From Parabacteroides distasonis (GTDB lineage: Bacteria > Bacteroidota > Bacteroidia > Bacteroidales > Tannerellaceae): a stretch of DNA of 64,000 bases. The translations under genes were made by a program, and so were the position numbers. A model generated the notes under the pieces. It saw only the letters and a program-made list of their open reading frames with translations. It was not told where the DNA came from and did not search any database. Shown one piece after another: positions 19,890 through 29,165 of the stretch. The number at the start of each line of letters is the position of its first letter. Position 1 is the stretch's first letter. The stretch lies in NCBI GenBank assembly GCA_015060925.1, contig SUXM01000013.1, forward strand, positions 1-64,000, given 5' to 3'.

Positions 19890-22800
19890 TATTTGATTTT
19901 TATTTTGAAAAATAGTGCATATAATATAGGAAGATAAACCAGTGTGGCAAATGTCGAAAATAGTAATCCTCCCATTATCGTAACCGCCAATGATCCGAAC
20001 AGGTCATCCGAGAGTAGAGGTATCATCCCGAGAATAGTTGTAAGCGAAGCCATCATAACAGGACGTAGGCGCGAACAGGAACTTTCGATAAGAGCATCGA
20101 TGCTTGAAACTCCTGCCTCTATTTGGGCATTTATTTCGTCCATCAATACGATGCAGTTTTTGATGAGCATACCCATCAATCCCAAAGCTCCTACGATCGC
20201 ACAGAAATTAAACACCTTGCCACTGAGGAGCATGCCTGCCACAATACCGACTATTAACAAAGGAATGCAACAGAAGATAAGCGCAGGTTTGCTATAGTCC
20301 TTGAAGAGGAGGATCAACACCGCGATAATAAGTATAATTCCAAGCGGTACCTGCTTAAAAAGGTAATGCATTGTCTGATCTTTAGCCTCCTTTTCGCCGC
20401 CCCAACGAAATGAGTAACCTTCGGGTAAAATAATTTGCTCAACCTTGGATTCTACTTTCAGTCTTGCAGCCTCTGTCTCTATTCCTTCTATGGGAGAACA
20501 CATAATGGTTTGGGCACGTTGCCCGTTGTAACGGGCGATGGTGGGGTATTCCCATCCGATGTTCACACCACTTCCTAATGCCGTAAGCGGCGTAGTGGCC
20601 GTTAATTGGCGTAAAATTTCGTCTTGATTGATAGTCCCGCTCTTTACTTTGAGCAATAGATCATCGTTTAGTATCTTGTTTATGTTAGGTAGCATTGAGA
20701 AGATTGGCACATTGTCCAAATTGTCAATAGCTTGCCCATTCTCTTCCATACATTTCAAATAGATGGTGTTCTCCTTACGACCTTCGTAAAATCTGCCTAT
20801 GGGAATACCGTCCGTAGCAGTGAGGAGAGACATCGAAATATCTTCACGGTTAACTCCTGCTCGGCGAGCCAACAGCTGATTATAATCAACCTCCAAAAGT
20901 GGAGCTTTTTCATCCCAATCGGATGTTACAAGCGAAACTTCGGGCGTTTGTAACATAATCTTACGAATCGTATCCGAGAGTGAATTTAGAATAGCCGGGT
21001 CAGGACCTATAACCTGTAACTCTATGGGATATTTTTTGTACATGATATTGTACTTCTTGAGTTTTAAATAGGCATCCGGATAAAGCTTCGTGAGATCATG
21101 TTGTATCTCGGCAATATGCTGGTTCAGTGCTTTTGCTGAGGTAAAAGAGACAATTAATTCACCATAAGAGAGCGAGGGTGTGGCGATACTGCGTACCAAA
21201 TTGTAACGGGCAGGTGTTCCCCCGATGGCAGTGGTTATATCTGTTATCTCATCATGGGTTTTAAGGTACTTCTCTATCTGCTTTAAGTCTTGTTCAACTT
21301 GCGTATAGTTTGTCCCTTCTGGCAACTTGTACTCGATATACAGTTGGTCGTAAGTCATATCGGGGAAAAATCCCTGTTTCATATATCGGATACCAAACAC
21401 ACTTGCCACGATAAGTACTACACCGGAGAGAATAACGGTCCAACGATGTCTGAGGCAAAAAAGAAGCGATGAACGTAGTACTCTATAAATAGGACTACTA
21501 TATAACTCCTTATCTTCTTTTTTAACTATGGGTATTTTCAACCATTTATCGGCCATTAATGGGACGTGAGTTAAGGCCAATACCCAGCTAAGCAACAGGC
21601 TTACGGCAAGCACAATAAACAGGTCACGAACATAGACACCTGCAGTGTCGGGTGATAGGAATATCGGAAAGAAGGCAAGGATGGCTATAAATGTTGCTCC
21701 TAATAATGGCATAGCCGTCTTACGGCCTATGGCTGTCATAGCCTCTCCACGTGGTTTGCCCTGTTTGAGATCAACAAGAATACCATCAATTATCACAATC
21801 GCATTATCGACAAGCATACCCATAGCCAAAATAAATGCGCCAAGCGATACACGTTGCATCGAACCATCAAAGAAACCGAGTATCAGAAATGTCCCGATAA
21901 CAATCGTCAACAGACTGATACCGATAATAATGCCACTACGCAATCCCATAGTAAGCATCAGTACCACAATAACGATCACAATCGACTCTATAAGGTTGAT
22001 AAAGAATGTCATCAACGCATCGGTTACCCGTTCGGGCTGATAGAATATTTTGTTACATACCACGCCTACTGGCAATTGTTCTTCGGATAACTCTGCTAAA
22101 CGTTGTTCTACGGCTTTCCCCACTTTGACAATATCGGTGCCAGATGCTGCCGCGACTGCAATCCCGAGTGCCCGCTCTCCATTATATTTCATCTGGTTCC
22201 TGACAGGCTCGGCATATCCGTTTTCGATGGTGGCAATATCACACAGGCGCAGTTGGTCGTCTTCATGTCCTTGGATAATCATCTTGCCAATTTGCTCCAC
22301 AGTATGAAACTTGTCGGCTACCGTTACACGCAAGCGGCGTGTACCATTATTGTAGTAACCTGCATAATAAACGTTGTTGTGCCCTTGTAAGGTTGAGAGT
22401 ACCTCGGCGGGTGAAACACCTAATGAAGCCATCTTCTTGGGTAGAAGTGTTATATCGATACTCTCTTCACGTTCACCGTAAATTAATACACGCCCCACTC
22501 CCTCAAGGTCGGTCAGTTCGCGCTGGATAAGGGTGGCATAGTCTGATAGTTCACGTTCCGAGTAACCATCTGTCGTCAGTGCATAAAACATGCCATAGAC
22601 GAGATTGAAATCATCTTGCACTATGACAGAAGTACCTGCAGGCAGTTGTGTGGCTTTATCATTCACTTTGCGCCGTAACATATCCCAACACTGTTCTAAA
22701 TCTTTATCTTGTATGGTCGGTTTTAGTTCAACCTGCAAAATGGCTACATCACTGCGTGACCAGCTTTGGACATACTTTACTTCTCCAATGGTTCGTATTG

Positions 22801-23011
22801 CTTTCTCCAAAGGGTCGGTGACTTCCAACTCCATCTCAGAAGGGGAGGCTCCGGGGCGGGTAGCTACCACCATCGCTATCTTTACGCGTATTTCGGGGTC
22901 TTCCAACTTGCTCATCTCATAGGCAGAGTGTATTCCGCCAACAAGTAAAACGGCAACCAAAAACCAAATGAGTTTTTGGTTGTTAAATGCCCACTTACCC
23001 AAATCAATCAT
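19889..23011 (-). CDS. RND-family efflux pump permease
   Basis: 1040 residues, with 12 membrane helices and two large periplasmic loops as in AcrB-type pumps. The first helix is followed by LEDPEIRVKIAMVVA and the conserved RPGASP. Helix 4 carries GMLVDNAIV, in which the second acidic residue of the usual DD proton-relay pair is Asn. The C-terminal half repeats the fold (GLMGMLIKNCIVLMDEI). The pump moves substrates from membrane or periplasm to TolC using the proton gradient. The substrate cannot be told from the sequence. Confidence 0.93.
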   Translation of the reverse strand: MIDLGKWAFNNQKLIWFLVAVLLVGGIHSAYEMSKLEDPEIRVKIAMVVATRPGASPSEMELEVTDPLEKAIRTIGEVKYVQSWSRSDVAILQVELKPTIQDKDLEQCWDMLRRKVNDKATQLPAGTSVIVQDDFNLVYGMFYALTTDGYSERELSDYATLIQRELTDLEGVGRVLIYGEREESIDITLLPKKMASLGVSPAEVLSTLQGHNNVYYAGYYNNGTRRLRVTVADKFHTVEQIGKMIIQGHEDDQLRLCDIATIENGYAEPVRNQMKYNGERALGIAVAAASGTDIVKVGKAVEQRLAELSEEQLPVGVVCNKIFYQPERVTDALMTFFINLIESIVIVIVVLMLTMGLRSGIIIGISLLTIVIGTFLILGFFDGSMQRVSLGAFILAMGMLVDNAIVIIDGILVDLKQGKPRGEAMTAIGRKTAMPLLGATFIAILAFFPIFLSPDTAGVYVRDLFIVLAVSLLLSWVLALTHVPLMADKWLKIPIVKKEDKELYSSPIYRVLRSSLLFCLRHRWTVILSGVVLIVASVFGIRYMKQGFFPDMTYDQLYIEYKLPEGTNYTQVEQDLKQIEKYLKTHDEITDITTAIGGTPARYNLVRSIATPSLSYGELIVSFTSAKALNQHIAEIQHDLTKLYPDAYLKLKKYNIMYKKYPIELQVIGPDPAILNSLSDTIRKIMLQTPEVSLVTSDWDEKAPLLEVDYNQLLARRAGVNREDISMSLLTATDGIPIGRFYEGRKENTIYLKCMEENGQAIDNLDNVPIFSMLPNINKILNDDLLLKVKSGTINQDEILRQLTATTPLTALGSGVNIGWEYPTIARYNGQRAQTIMCSPIEGIETEAARLKVESKVEQIILPEGYSFRWGGEKEAKDQTMHYLFKQVPLGIILIIAVLILLFKDYSKPALIFCCIPLLIVGIVAGMLLSGKVFNFCAIVGALGLMGMLIKNCIVLMDEINAQIEAGVSSIDALIESSCSRLRPVMMASLTTILGMIPLLSDDLFGSLAVTIMGGLLFSTFATLVYLPILYALFFKIKIK

Positions 23012-24066
23012 AATATACCTCCCATATTTGTTTTACTTGTAACCGGCAATGGTTTGACGATTTGGCCTTCGGTCACATTGTGTACACCAGCCGAGATAAT
23101 GATGTCATCAACCTTTAAGCCCGATGTGATAGTTGCTGTACCATCGGTGTGTAGAGTTTCTACCTTGATTTTGCGTTTGTTTGCTTGGTTGTTAGAGAAT
23201 ACCCATACGAAATCGGAATCTCCCTCATGAAAAATTGCTCCTGTGGGAATCTTTACACCTGAATTAGTACGCTTTGAAAAATCAATATCAACCATAGCCG
23301 ACATTCCCACTGAAGGTTTTTCATGCATGGTTGAAGGTAAAGCCAATCGCACTGCATAGAGTTGGTCAACATTGGCATTGGGTGCGATACTGATCACACG
23401 AAGGGGAATAGGCTTCGGGAGAAAATCAAACTTTACAGAGTAGGAACTAATCTCATTACGCCTCTGATAGATTGATGCAGGTATATGGATCTCTATTTCG
23501 GGCATAGCTGATGAAAGGAGTACCACGATTGGCATTCCCGCTCCAATTACCGTTGGCGGGTCGTATAGGCGACGCTTTACCACTCCTGTGAAAGGAGCAT
23601 ATAGTTTAGTGTCGGAGAGTTGGTTCTTGGCATTTTCATATTTTGCCGTTATCTGCTGTAATCCATAGCGGGCTTTGTCGTAGTCTGCCGCTGTTATTAC
23701 CGAATCAGCATAAAGGGTAATAGCTCGTTCGGCATCTGCTTTGATATTTAAATACTCGCCTTCTACTGCTTGAAGTTGCAGTGCATAATCGCGAGCATCA
23801 AGTTGGGCTATCAGTTCTCCCTGTCGAACAGTTTTCCCCTCTTCTACAAAAACACGTTCTAAAATACCACTTACCTTAAAGGCCATATTGACCACTTCGG
23901 CAGCCTTCACCTGTGCGGGAAACGAAAGATGTTCGCTCGAGATTAGGGGGCGTACTGTATCACACTTTACCCAAACACTCTTTTGCTCCGTTTGAACATT
24001 CTGTCCGCAACTCACGATGGCGAACAGCAATCCAACTATGATTGGATAGAATAGAACCCTTCTCAT
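23008..24066 (-). CDS. Membrane-fusion (periplasmic adaptor) protein of the RND pump
   Basis: 352 residues and a lipoprotein signal, with Cys near residue 20 (FAIVSCGQN). Lipoyl-like halves (MAFKVSGILERVFVEEGKTV and LYAPFTGVVKRRL) flank a helical hairpin, followed by beta-barrel and membrane-proximal domains: the usual HlyD/AcrA layout. It overlaps the pump gene by four bases, so the two are translationally coupled. A -7 box TAACTTTG lies on the minus strand at 24092-24099. Confidence 0.92.
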   Translation of the reverse strand: MRRVLFYPIIVGLLFAIVSCGQNVQTEQKSVWVKCDTVRPLISSEHLSFPAQVKAAEVVNMAFKVSGILERVFVEEGKTVRQGELIAQLDARDYALQLQAVEGEYLNIKADAERAITLYADSVITAADYDKARYGLQQITAKYENAKNQLSDTKLYAPFTGVVKRRLYDPPTVIGAGMPIVVLLSSAMPEIEIHIPASIYQRRNEISSYSVKFDFLPKPIPLRVISIAPNANVDQLYAVRLALPSTMHEKPSVGMSAMVDIDFSKRTNSGVKIPTGAIFHEGDSDFVWVFSNNQANKRKIKVETLHTDGTATITSGLKVDDIIISAGVHNVTEGQIVKPLPVTSKTNMGGIL

Positions 24067-24091
24067 ATCAATATATATTTGTTTTGACTCG

Positions 24092-24099
24092 CAAAGTTA
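24092..24099 (-). promoter_or_regulatory. -7 promoter box of the RND efflux operon
   Basis: TAACTTTG on the minus strand, 26 bases before the adaptor start codon. No adjacent regulator gene is intact; see the degraded frame at 24188. Confidence 0.5.
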
Positions 24100-24187
24100 G
24101 TATTAATAGAACAAAAATAACATACAAATATTACGCAAGGTTGTGTTATAAATTCGAATAATTATTAATATTGAGCGAGAAAAATAA

Positions 24188-24385
24188 CAAGAAGAATGGA
24201 CTGTAAAGAATTTATTATTTGTTATAAGGAGGCATTTGGATCCAACAGTCCGTCCATTCGTGCCGGAGAACAAACTGACATTCACCATACCTATGAACCG
24301 ATTCAGGGAAATGCTTGATACAATGAATGATTCAGCCCTATACCAAAAGGCTTTTTCCCTATTGAAAAAACGAATCAATAAATAG
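24188..24385 (+). pseudogene. Possible gene remnant upstream of the efflux operon
   Basis: This is the best-looking reading frame in a 506-base region otherwise without genes. It is open for 65 codons after a stop at 24185 and ends at TAG 24383. It has no ATG near its beginning; the ATG at 24196 is in another frame. The C-terminal part reads like real protein (TVRPFVPENKLTFTIPMNRF, then REMLDTMNDSALYQKAF) and ends in a basic helix SLLKKRINK. I do not recognise the family. It could be the 3' end of a decayed gene or chance. Confidence 0.35.
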
Positions 24386-24498
24386 ATGTAAATATTTTTG
24401 ATGTTGTCAAATTAATAGATGGAATGAAAAAGGACGTTTAATCTATTATCGAATTGTGATATTGTATATGGGAATAATGGATTTTAAAGTATTCTATA

Positions 24499-24529
24499 TT
24501 TGCAACTTCCAAAAAAGTTCTTACCTTTG
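24499..24529 (+). promoter_or_regulatory. Promoter of rpsF-rpsR-rplI
   Basis: TTTG at 24499-24502 and TACCTTTG at 24522-24529 with a 19-base spacer: an almost ideal Bacteroidetes promoter, 43 bases before rpsF. Confidence 0.8.
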
Positions 24530-24572
24530 CACCGCGAAAAATTAATGTATAACTAATACAAAACAGTGTTTT

Positions 24573-24926
24573 ATGAATAATTACGAAACCGTTTTCATTT
24601 TGACTCCCGTTTTGTCTGACGCTCAGATGAAGGAAGCGGTAGAAAAATTCACGAACCTTTTGAAAGAACAGGGTGCTGAAATCGTGAATGAAGAAAGTTG
24701 GGGTTTGCGCAAATTGGCTTATCCTATCGACAAGAAGACTACAGGCTTCTATCAGTTGGTTGAATTCAAGGCAGATCCTAAAACAATCGCTACTTTGGAA
24801 ATCAACTTCCGTCGTGACGAACGCGTGATCCGTTTCTTGACTTTCCGTCAAGATAAGTATGCAGCTGAATATGCAGCTAAGAGAAGAAGTTTGAAATCAT
24901 CTAAAGAAACAGTAAAGGAGAATTAA
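24573..24926 (+). CDS. rpsF: 30S ribosomal protein S6
   Basis: 117 residues. The ferredoxin-like S6 fold starts [18 protein letters not shown] and includes [20 protein letters not shown], the typical binding surface. S6 binds with S18 to the platform of the 30S subunit. First gene of the rpsF-rpsR-rplI operon with two bases to rpsR. Confidence 0.97.
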   Translation: MNNYETVFILTPVLSDAQMKEAVEKFTNLLKEQGAEIVNEESWGLRKLAYPIDKKTTGFYQLVEFKADPKTIATLEINFRRDERVIRFLTFRQDKYAAEYAAKRRSLKSSKETVKEN

Positions 24927-24928
24927 TC

Positions 24929-25198
24929 ATGGCAGCAACTCAATCAGAAATCAGATATTTGACTCCGCCTTCAGTAGACGTTAAAAAGAAAAAATATTGC
25001 CGTTTCAAAAAGAACGGTATCAAATATATCGATTACAAAGATCCTGAATTCTTGAAGAAATTCTTGAATGAACAGGGTAAAATCCTTCCACGCCGTATCA
25101 CCGGTACTTCTTTGAAGTTCCAACGTCGTGTAGCTCAAGCTGTGAAGAGAGCTCGTCATTTGGCGTTGCTTCCTTTCGTAACCGATTTAATGAAATAA
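24929..25198 (+). CDS. rpsR: 30S ribosomal protein S18
   Basis: 89 residues. Contains the S18 core [14 protein letters not shown] and [20 protein letters not shown], then the basic tail [12 protein letters not shown]. Partner of S6 in the 30S platform. No ssb gene lies between rpsF and rpsR, unlike in many Firmicutes. Confidence 0.97.
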   Translation: MAATQSEIRYLTPPSVDVKKKKYCRFKKNGIKYIDYKDPEFLKKFLNEQGKILPRRITGTSLKFQRRVAQAVKRARHLALLPFVTDLMK

Positions 25199-25220
25199 TT
25201 TTAAAGAGAGGAGACAGAAT

Positions 25221-25664
25221 ATGCAAGTTATTTTGAAAGAAGACGTAATCAACTTAGGTTACAAAGACGATATCGTAACAGTAAAAGACGGTTACGGACG
25301 TAACTTTCTAATCCCCCAGGGCAAAGCAGTTATCGCATCTGAATCTGCAAAGAAAGTATTGGCTGAAAACTTGAAACAACGTGCTCACAAGTTGGCTAAA
25401 ATTAAAGAAGATGCTCAGGCATTGGCTGCTAAGTTGGAAGGTGTTTCTTTGACAATTGGTGCAAAGACAAGTTCAACTGGAACAATCTTTGGTTCTGTAA
25501 ACAATATCCAGGTTGCTGAAGCTTTGGCAAAAGCTGGTTTTGAAGTAGAACGTAAGATTATTTATATCAAGGATGCAGTTAAAGAAGTGGGTAGTTATAA
25601 AGCTATCGTAAAACTTCATAAAGAAGTTTCTGTTGAAATTCCTTTTGAAGTAGTATCTGAATAA
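25221..25664 (+). CDS. rplI: 50S ribosomal protein L9
   Basis: 147 residues. N-terminal domain [19 protein letters not shown] with the signature [13 protein letters not shown], a long connecting helix, and a C-terminal RNA-binding domain. L9 sits near the L1 stalk. A strong terminator follows. Confidence 0.97.
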   Translation: MQVILKEDVINLGYKDDIVTVKDGYGRNFLIPQGKAVIASESAKKVLAENLKQRAHKLAKIKEDAQALAAKLEGVSLTIGAKTSSTGTIFGSVNNIQVAEALAKAGFEVERKIIYIKDAVKEVGSYKAIVKLHKEVSVEIPFEVVSE

Positions 25665-25685
25665 TTCCGTTTTAGATATAAGAGG

Positions 25686-25717
25686 AAAGCTCAAATCGAA
25701 AGATTTGGGCTTTTTTT
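25686..25717 (+). terminator. Terminator after rplI
   Basis: Stem AAAGCTCAAATC (25686-25697), GAAA tetraloop, GATTTGGGCTTT (25702-25713), and a T run to 25717. Confidence 0.92.
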
Positions 25718-25772
25718 ATGTTATATCGTAAAAAATAGATATTTTTATCGAATATTTAAATATGGGTGTTTT

Positions 25773-26663
25773 ATGAAAAAGAATCTGTTTTTGATTGCTG
25801 CTTTGGCGGTGTGTTTATTAGGTGTTTCATGTGGACATGTGAGAAAAGAGTTGATCGTATGTGGGGATGATAAGGTTCTGATTATTGATGCTGATCGCTC
25901 GATTGAGGATAGCGTGTGTGTTGTTTGGGAATGGAAAGCTTCGGATTCTTTTTCTCAAATACCGGAAGAACTACATCAAAGATGTCGGAATATGGATGAA
26001 TGTAAATTGGTTGATAATAATACTAAATTACTTATAACTTCTTCAAGTGGTATTGCTTTGTTGCTGGAGCGTGAAACAAAAAATTGTCTGTTTTATGCTT
26101 ATGTACCGATGGCTCATTCGGCTGACTTTCTTCCGGGAAATCGTATAGCGGTAGCTTTGTCTACACATGTAAAAGGGAATAGTGTAGAGGTTTTTGATGT
26201 GGATAAGTCGAATCAAGTCCTTTATCATGATTCCATCTATTCTGGTCATGGTGCAGTGTGGATGACTGAAAAGGAACGTCTGTTTATATTGGGGCATGAT
26301 GAATTGAGAGCATATATGTTGAAAGATTGGCAAACAGATAAACCTTCTTTGTCTTTGGAAAAGAGTTGGAAGATTCCGGTTGTAAGTGGGCATGATTTAG
26401 TAAAAGTATCAGAAAAAGAATTATTACTTACCGGTAATGACGGGGTTTATTGGTTTGATATTGATAAAGAATCTTTCTCTCCTTTTGAACCATTGGCTGG
26501 AGCTGAACATGTGAAATCGATAAACTATGATAAGGAGACGGGAGAATTGGTTTATACAAAGGCTGAAGAAAGCTGGTGGACACATCATATCTACAGTGAA
26601 AATCCTAAACGGGTTTTTACAATTGAGGATATAAATTTGTATAAGGTTCGCACAATAAAATAA
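25773..26663 (+). CDS. Hypothetical lipoprotein, probable beta-propeller
   Basis: 296 residues. A lipoprotein signal (LLGVSC, Cys at residue 20) is followed by repeating beta motifs such as ELIVCGDDKVLIID, DFLPGNRIAVAL, GAVWMTEKERLFILG and ELLLTGNDGVYWFD. These look like propeller blades, so I infer a secreted, membrane-anchored beta-propeller. It may belong to the DUF6528 family, but I am not certain. The gene stands between the rplI terminator and the amidase gene with no clear partner. Function unknown. Confidence 0.7.
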   Translation: MKKNLFLIAALAVCLLGVSCGHVRKELIVCGDDKVLIIDADRSIEDSVCVVWEWKASDSFSQIPEELHQRCRNMDECKLVDNNTKLLITSSSGIALLLERETKNCLFYAYVPMAHSADFLPGNRIAVALSTHVKGNSVEVFDVDKSNQVLYHDSIYSGHGAVWMTEKERLFILGHDELRAYMLKDWQTDKPSLSLEKSWKIPVVSGHDLVKVSEKELLLTGNDGVYWFDIDKESFSPFEPLAGAEHVKSINYDKETGELVYTKAEESWWTHHIYSENPKRVFTIEDINLYKVRTIK

Positions 26664-26696
26664 AGAATCGCCCCAGTGTTACTCATTAAAAAATAG

Positions 26697-26704
26697 TACA
26701 TTTG
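26697..26704 (+). promoter_or_regulatory. -7 promoter box of the amidase gene
   Basis: TACATTTG, matching TAnnTTTG, 16 bases before the GTG start codon of the amidase. The leader is therefore short, about 10 bases. Confidence 0.5.
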
Positions 26705-26720
26705 CATTAAATTTGCATAC

Positions 26721-27887
26721 GTGTGTAAAGTGGTAAAGGTTTCTTTCCTATATATGGGTCTATTGATCGCATTGTTTTCCCTTTTGTTTGTAAATCAAGT
26801 AGAAGGGAAAGATTTTGTTGTTGTGATTGATGCCGGTCATGGAGGAAAAGACCCTGGAGCAAAAGGTAAGTCGATAAATGAAAAGACCATAAACTTGTCG
26901 GTTGCCCAAAAACTTGGTAGTTTAATCTCTCAAAACCATAAGGATGTCAAGGTTGTTTATACCCGTAAGGCAGATGTGTTTGTAGATTTGGATGAACGTG
27001 CTAATATTGCCAATCGTAATAAAGCAGATCTTTTTATCTCTATCCATACAAATGCAGTGAAACGAGGTAGTACCGTTGCTGGAACTGAAACTTATACATT
27101 AGGGTTGGCTCGAAGTGATGAGAATTTAGAAGTTGCAATGCGTGAAAACTCTGCTATTTTATTGGAAGATAATTATTTGCAGAAATATGAGGGGTTTGAT
27201 CCTAAATCCTCTGAGTCCTATATTATTTTTGAATTTATGCAAAACAAGCACATGGAGCAAAGTATCAGTTTGGCTTCAGAAGTACAGAAATCTTTTGTCT
27301 CTGCTAAACGTAAAGATCGAGGGGTAAGGCAGGCCGGTTTTTTGGTACTTCGTAAAACCGGAATGCCTAGTGTTTTGGTTGAATTGGGATATATTTCCAA
27401 TCCTGCGGAAGAGCGTTTTATGAAGTCGGTAGAGGGACAAAAGAAATTAGCTACTGCTATATATAATGCTTTTACAAAGTATAAGAGAGAGTATGACCGT
27501 AAAAAAGGAGGTGTCTCAGGTAATGCATTTACGGCTCCTTTGATTGAGATTAAAGAGGAAAAGAATCAAGTAGAGCCGGTTGAAGCTCCAAAGAAGGTGG
27601 TGAAAACAGACAAAAAAGCAGTAGAGAATAAAGCTGCGATATCAACTAAAGGTGTGGTTGTTTATAAAATACAAATATTGACTTCCAATAAGAAACTTTC
27701 TGCTAACTCTAAATTGTTTAAAGGCTATAAGAACATCGATTGTTTTGTGGAGAAGGGGGTGTATAAATATACCTATGGCGAGATGACTGACTTTAATGAG
27801 ATTCGAAAATTGAGGCGTCAAGTAGTAAAAGACTTTAAAGATGCTTTTATTGTAGCATTTAAGGATGGTAAGAAAGTGAAGTTTTAA
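26721..27887 (+). CDS. N-acetylmuramoyl-L-alanine amidase (Amidase_3 type)
   Basis: 388 residues from a GTG codon at 26721. A second candidate is ATG 26754, but the GTG start gives the signal peptide its positive N-terminal region (MCKVVKVSFLYMGLL). The zinc amidase domain (about 32-260) has VVIDAGHGGKDPGAKG, with the first zinc His, then FISIHTNA and the catalytic Glu in LVELGYISN. The C-terminal part (about 315-388) is a SPOR-like domain that could bind septal peptidoglycan. It cleaves the stem peptide from N-acetylmuramic acid during cell division. Confidence 0.9.
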   Translation: MCKVVKVSFLYMGLLIALFSLLFVNQVEGKDFVVVIDAGHGGKDPGAKGKSINEKTINLSVAQKLGSLISQNHKDVKVVYTRKADVFVDLDERANIANRNKADLFISIHTNAVKRGSTVAGTETYTLGLARSDENLEVAMRENSAILLEDNYLQKYEGFDPKSSESYIIFEFMQNKHMEQSISLASEVQKSFVSAKRKDRGVRQAGFLVLRKTGMPSVLVELGYISNPAEERFMKSVEGQKKLATAIYNAFTKYKREYDRKKGGVSGNAFTAPLIEIKEEKNQVEPVEAPKKVVKTDKKAVENKAAISTKGVVVYKIQILTSNKKLSANSKLFKGYKNIDCFVEKGVYKYTYGEMTDFNEIRKLRRQVVKDFKDAFIVAFKDGKKVKF

Positions 27888-27914
27888 TGATAATAAATTA
27901 AGAATTAAATAGAG

Positions 27915-28799
27915 ATGAAAAATGTATTTACAAAAGAGGCAAAAATAGGGCTTGTCTCTATAATTAGTTTGGCTTTATTGTATGTGGGGATTAATTATTT
28001 GAAAGGGATAAATCTTTTTAAACCGACAAACCATTATGTTGTGGCTTGTTCAAATGTAAAGGGAGTGACTGTGTCAAGTCCGGTTTTTGTAGAAGGTTTT
28101 AAAGTAGGATTGGTTCGCGATATCATATATGATTATGATGCTGTAGATAAAATCTCTATAGAAATATCTTTAGAAGACCATATGAAGATAAATAAAGGTA
28201 GTTATATTACTATTGTAAACAGTTTCTTAGGTGGTGGTGAATTGCATATCCATTTAAATAAATATATTGATGATTATTTGAAACCTGGGGCAACTATAGA
28301 AGGAAGAATGGAGTCTGACATGATGCAATCTGTACAGGAAAATATCTTGCCTCAAGTGGAATTGATATTGCCGAAGATCGATTCTATATTGGGAGGATTG
28401 CAGAAATTGGTGAATCATCCAGCATTGGCACAGTCTTTGGATAATATTGAGAAGACAACGAATAGCTTAGCTGCTTCCTCACGCCAATTGAATCAAATGT
28501 TGAGTAGAGATGTACCGGGTATCGTGGGTGATTTGAAAATGATTACGGGTAATTTTGCAGAAGTTAGTTCTGATTTGAAAAAAATAGATTTGGTAACAAC
28601 TGTAAATGCAGTTAATCAAACATTGGATAATGTAAAACAGATGACTGATAAGTTGAATTCAAAGGATAATAGTATGGGCTTGTTGTTGAATGATCGCTCG
28701 TTTTATGATAATTTGAATAGTACAGCGGATAATGCTTCTAAGTTATTACTTGATTTAAGAGAGAATCCAAAACGGTATGTTCATTTCTCTGTTTTTTAA
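27915..28799 (+). CDS. MCE/MlaD-family protein
   Basis: 294 residues: one N-terminal membrane anchor (about 9-27), an MCE domain (about 38-115, with VKGVTVSSPVFVEGFKVGLV) and a long helical tail (about 135-290) that may form a tunnel. MCE proteins carry lipids across the envelope, as MlaD does. The permease and ATPase subunits (MlaE, MlaF) are not adjacent. It follows the amidase by 27 bases and is probably co-transcribed with it. Confidence 0.85.
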   Translation: MKNVFTKEAKIGLVSIISLALLYVGINYLKGINLFKPTNHYVVACSNVKGVTVSSPVFVEGFKVGLVRDIIYDYDAVDKISIEISLEDHMKINKGSYITIVNSFLGGGELHIHLNKYIDDYLKPGATIEGRMESDMMQSVQENILPQVELILPKIDSILGGLQKLVNHPALAQSLDNIEKTTNSLAASSRQLNQMLSRDVPGIVGDLKMITGNFAEVSSDLKKIDLVTTVNAVNQTLDNVKQMTDKLNSKDNSMGLLLNDRSFYDNLNSTADNASKLLLDLRENPKRYVHFSVF

Positions 28800-29165
28800 A
28801 GTGAATAAAAGGTGCTCTTTGTTTAGAATCAATCTAATTAAAGAAAAAACTTAAAATAAAATAACAAATGATATGTAAGGCCTTTAAATAGAGTATGATA
28901 GCTCATTTGAAAGACCTTAATTCTGGTTGGTTTGTAAAAAGAACTAATTTTTAAAATGCTCATGAATAAAGCATTTTGGGAAAAATAGAGGTTGCTTTGG
29001 AAAGATGTTGAGTATTCTTCTTTAACTTATTGACAATAAAAGAGATATTTAAAAAATTAAAGTTCCAAATAAATAAGCACTTTTTTTTTTAGATTTAAAT
29101 TCCAAACTTTGTCGTCAAGAAATAAGATTTGAATTTATAAGTATTGTTGAGAGAGTAAGAATTTC
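28800..29165. other. Non-coding region upstream of dnaA
   Basis: No open frame worth calling in 366 bases. An imperfect hairpin at 28877-28918 (AAGGCCTTTAAAT against ATTTGAAAGACCTT) may terminate the MCE gene. The part from about 29030 to 29110 is very AT-rich and contains a T10 run at 29081-29090; it could hold the dnaA promoter or a DNA unwinding element. No consensus DnaA box is seen here. Confidence 0.5.

Noticed and set aside
24103-24378. 91-codon frame on the minus strand
   Set aside because: Antisense to the more protein-like frame at 24188 and overlapping the efflux promoter region.
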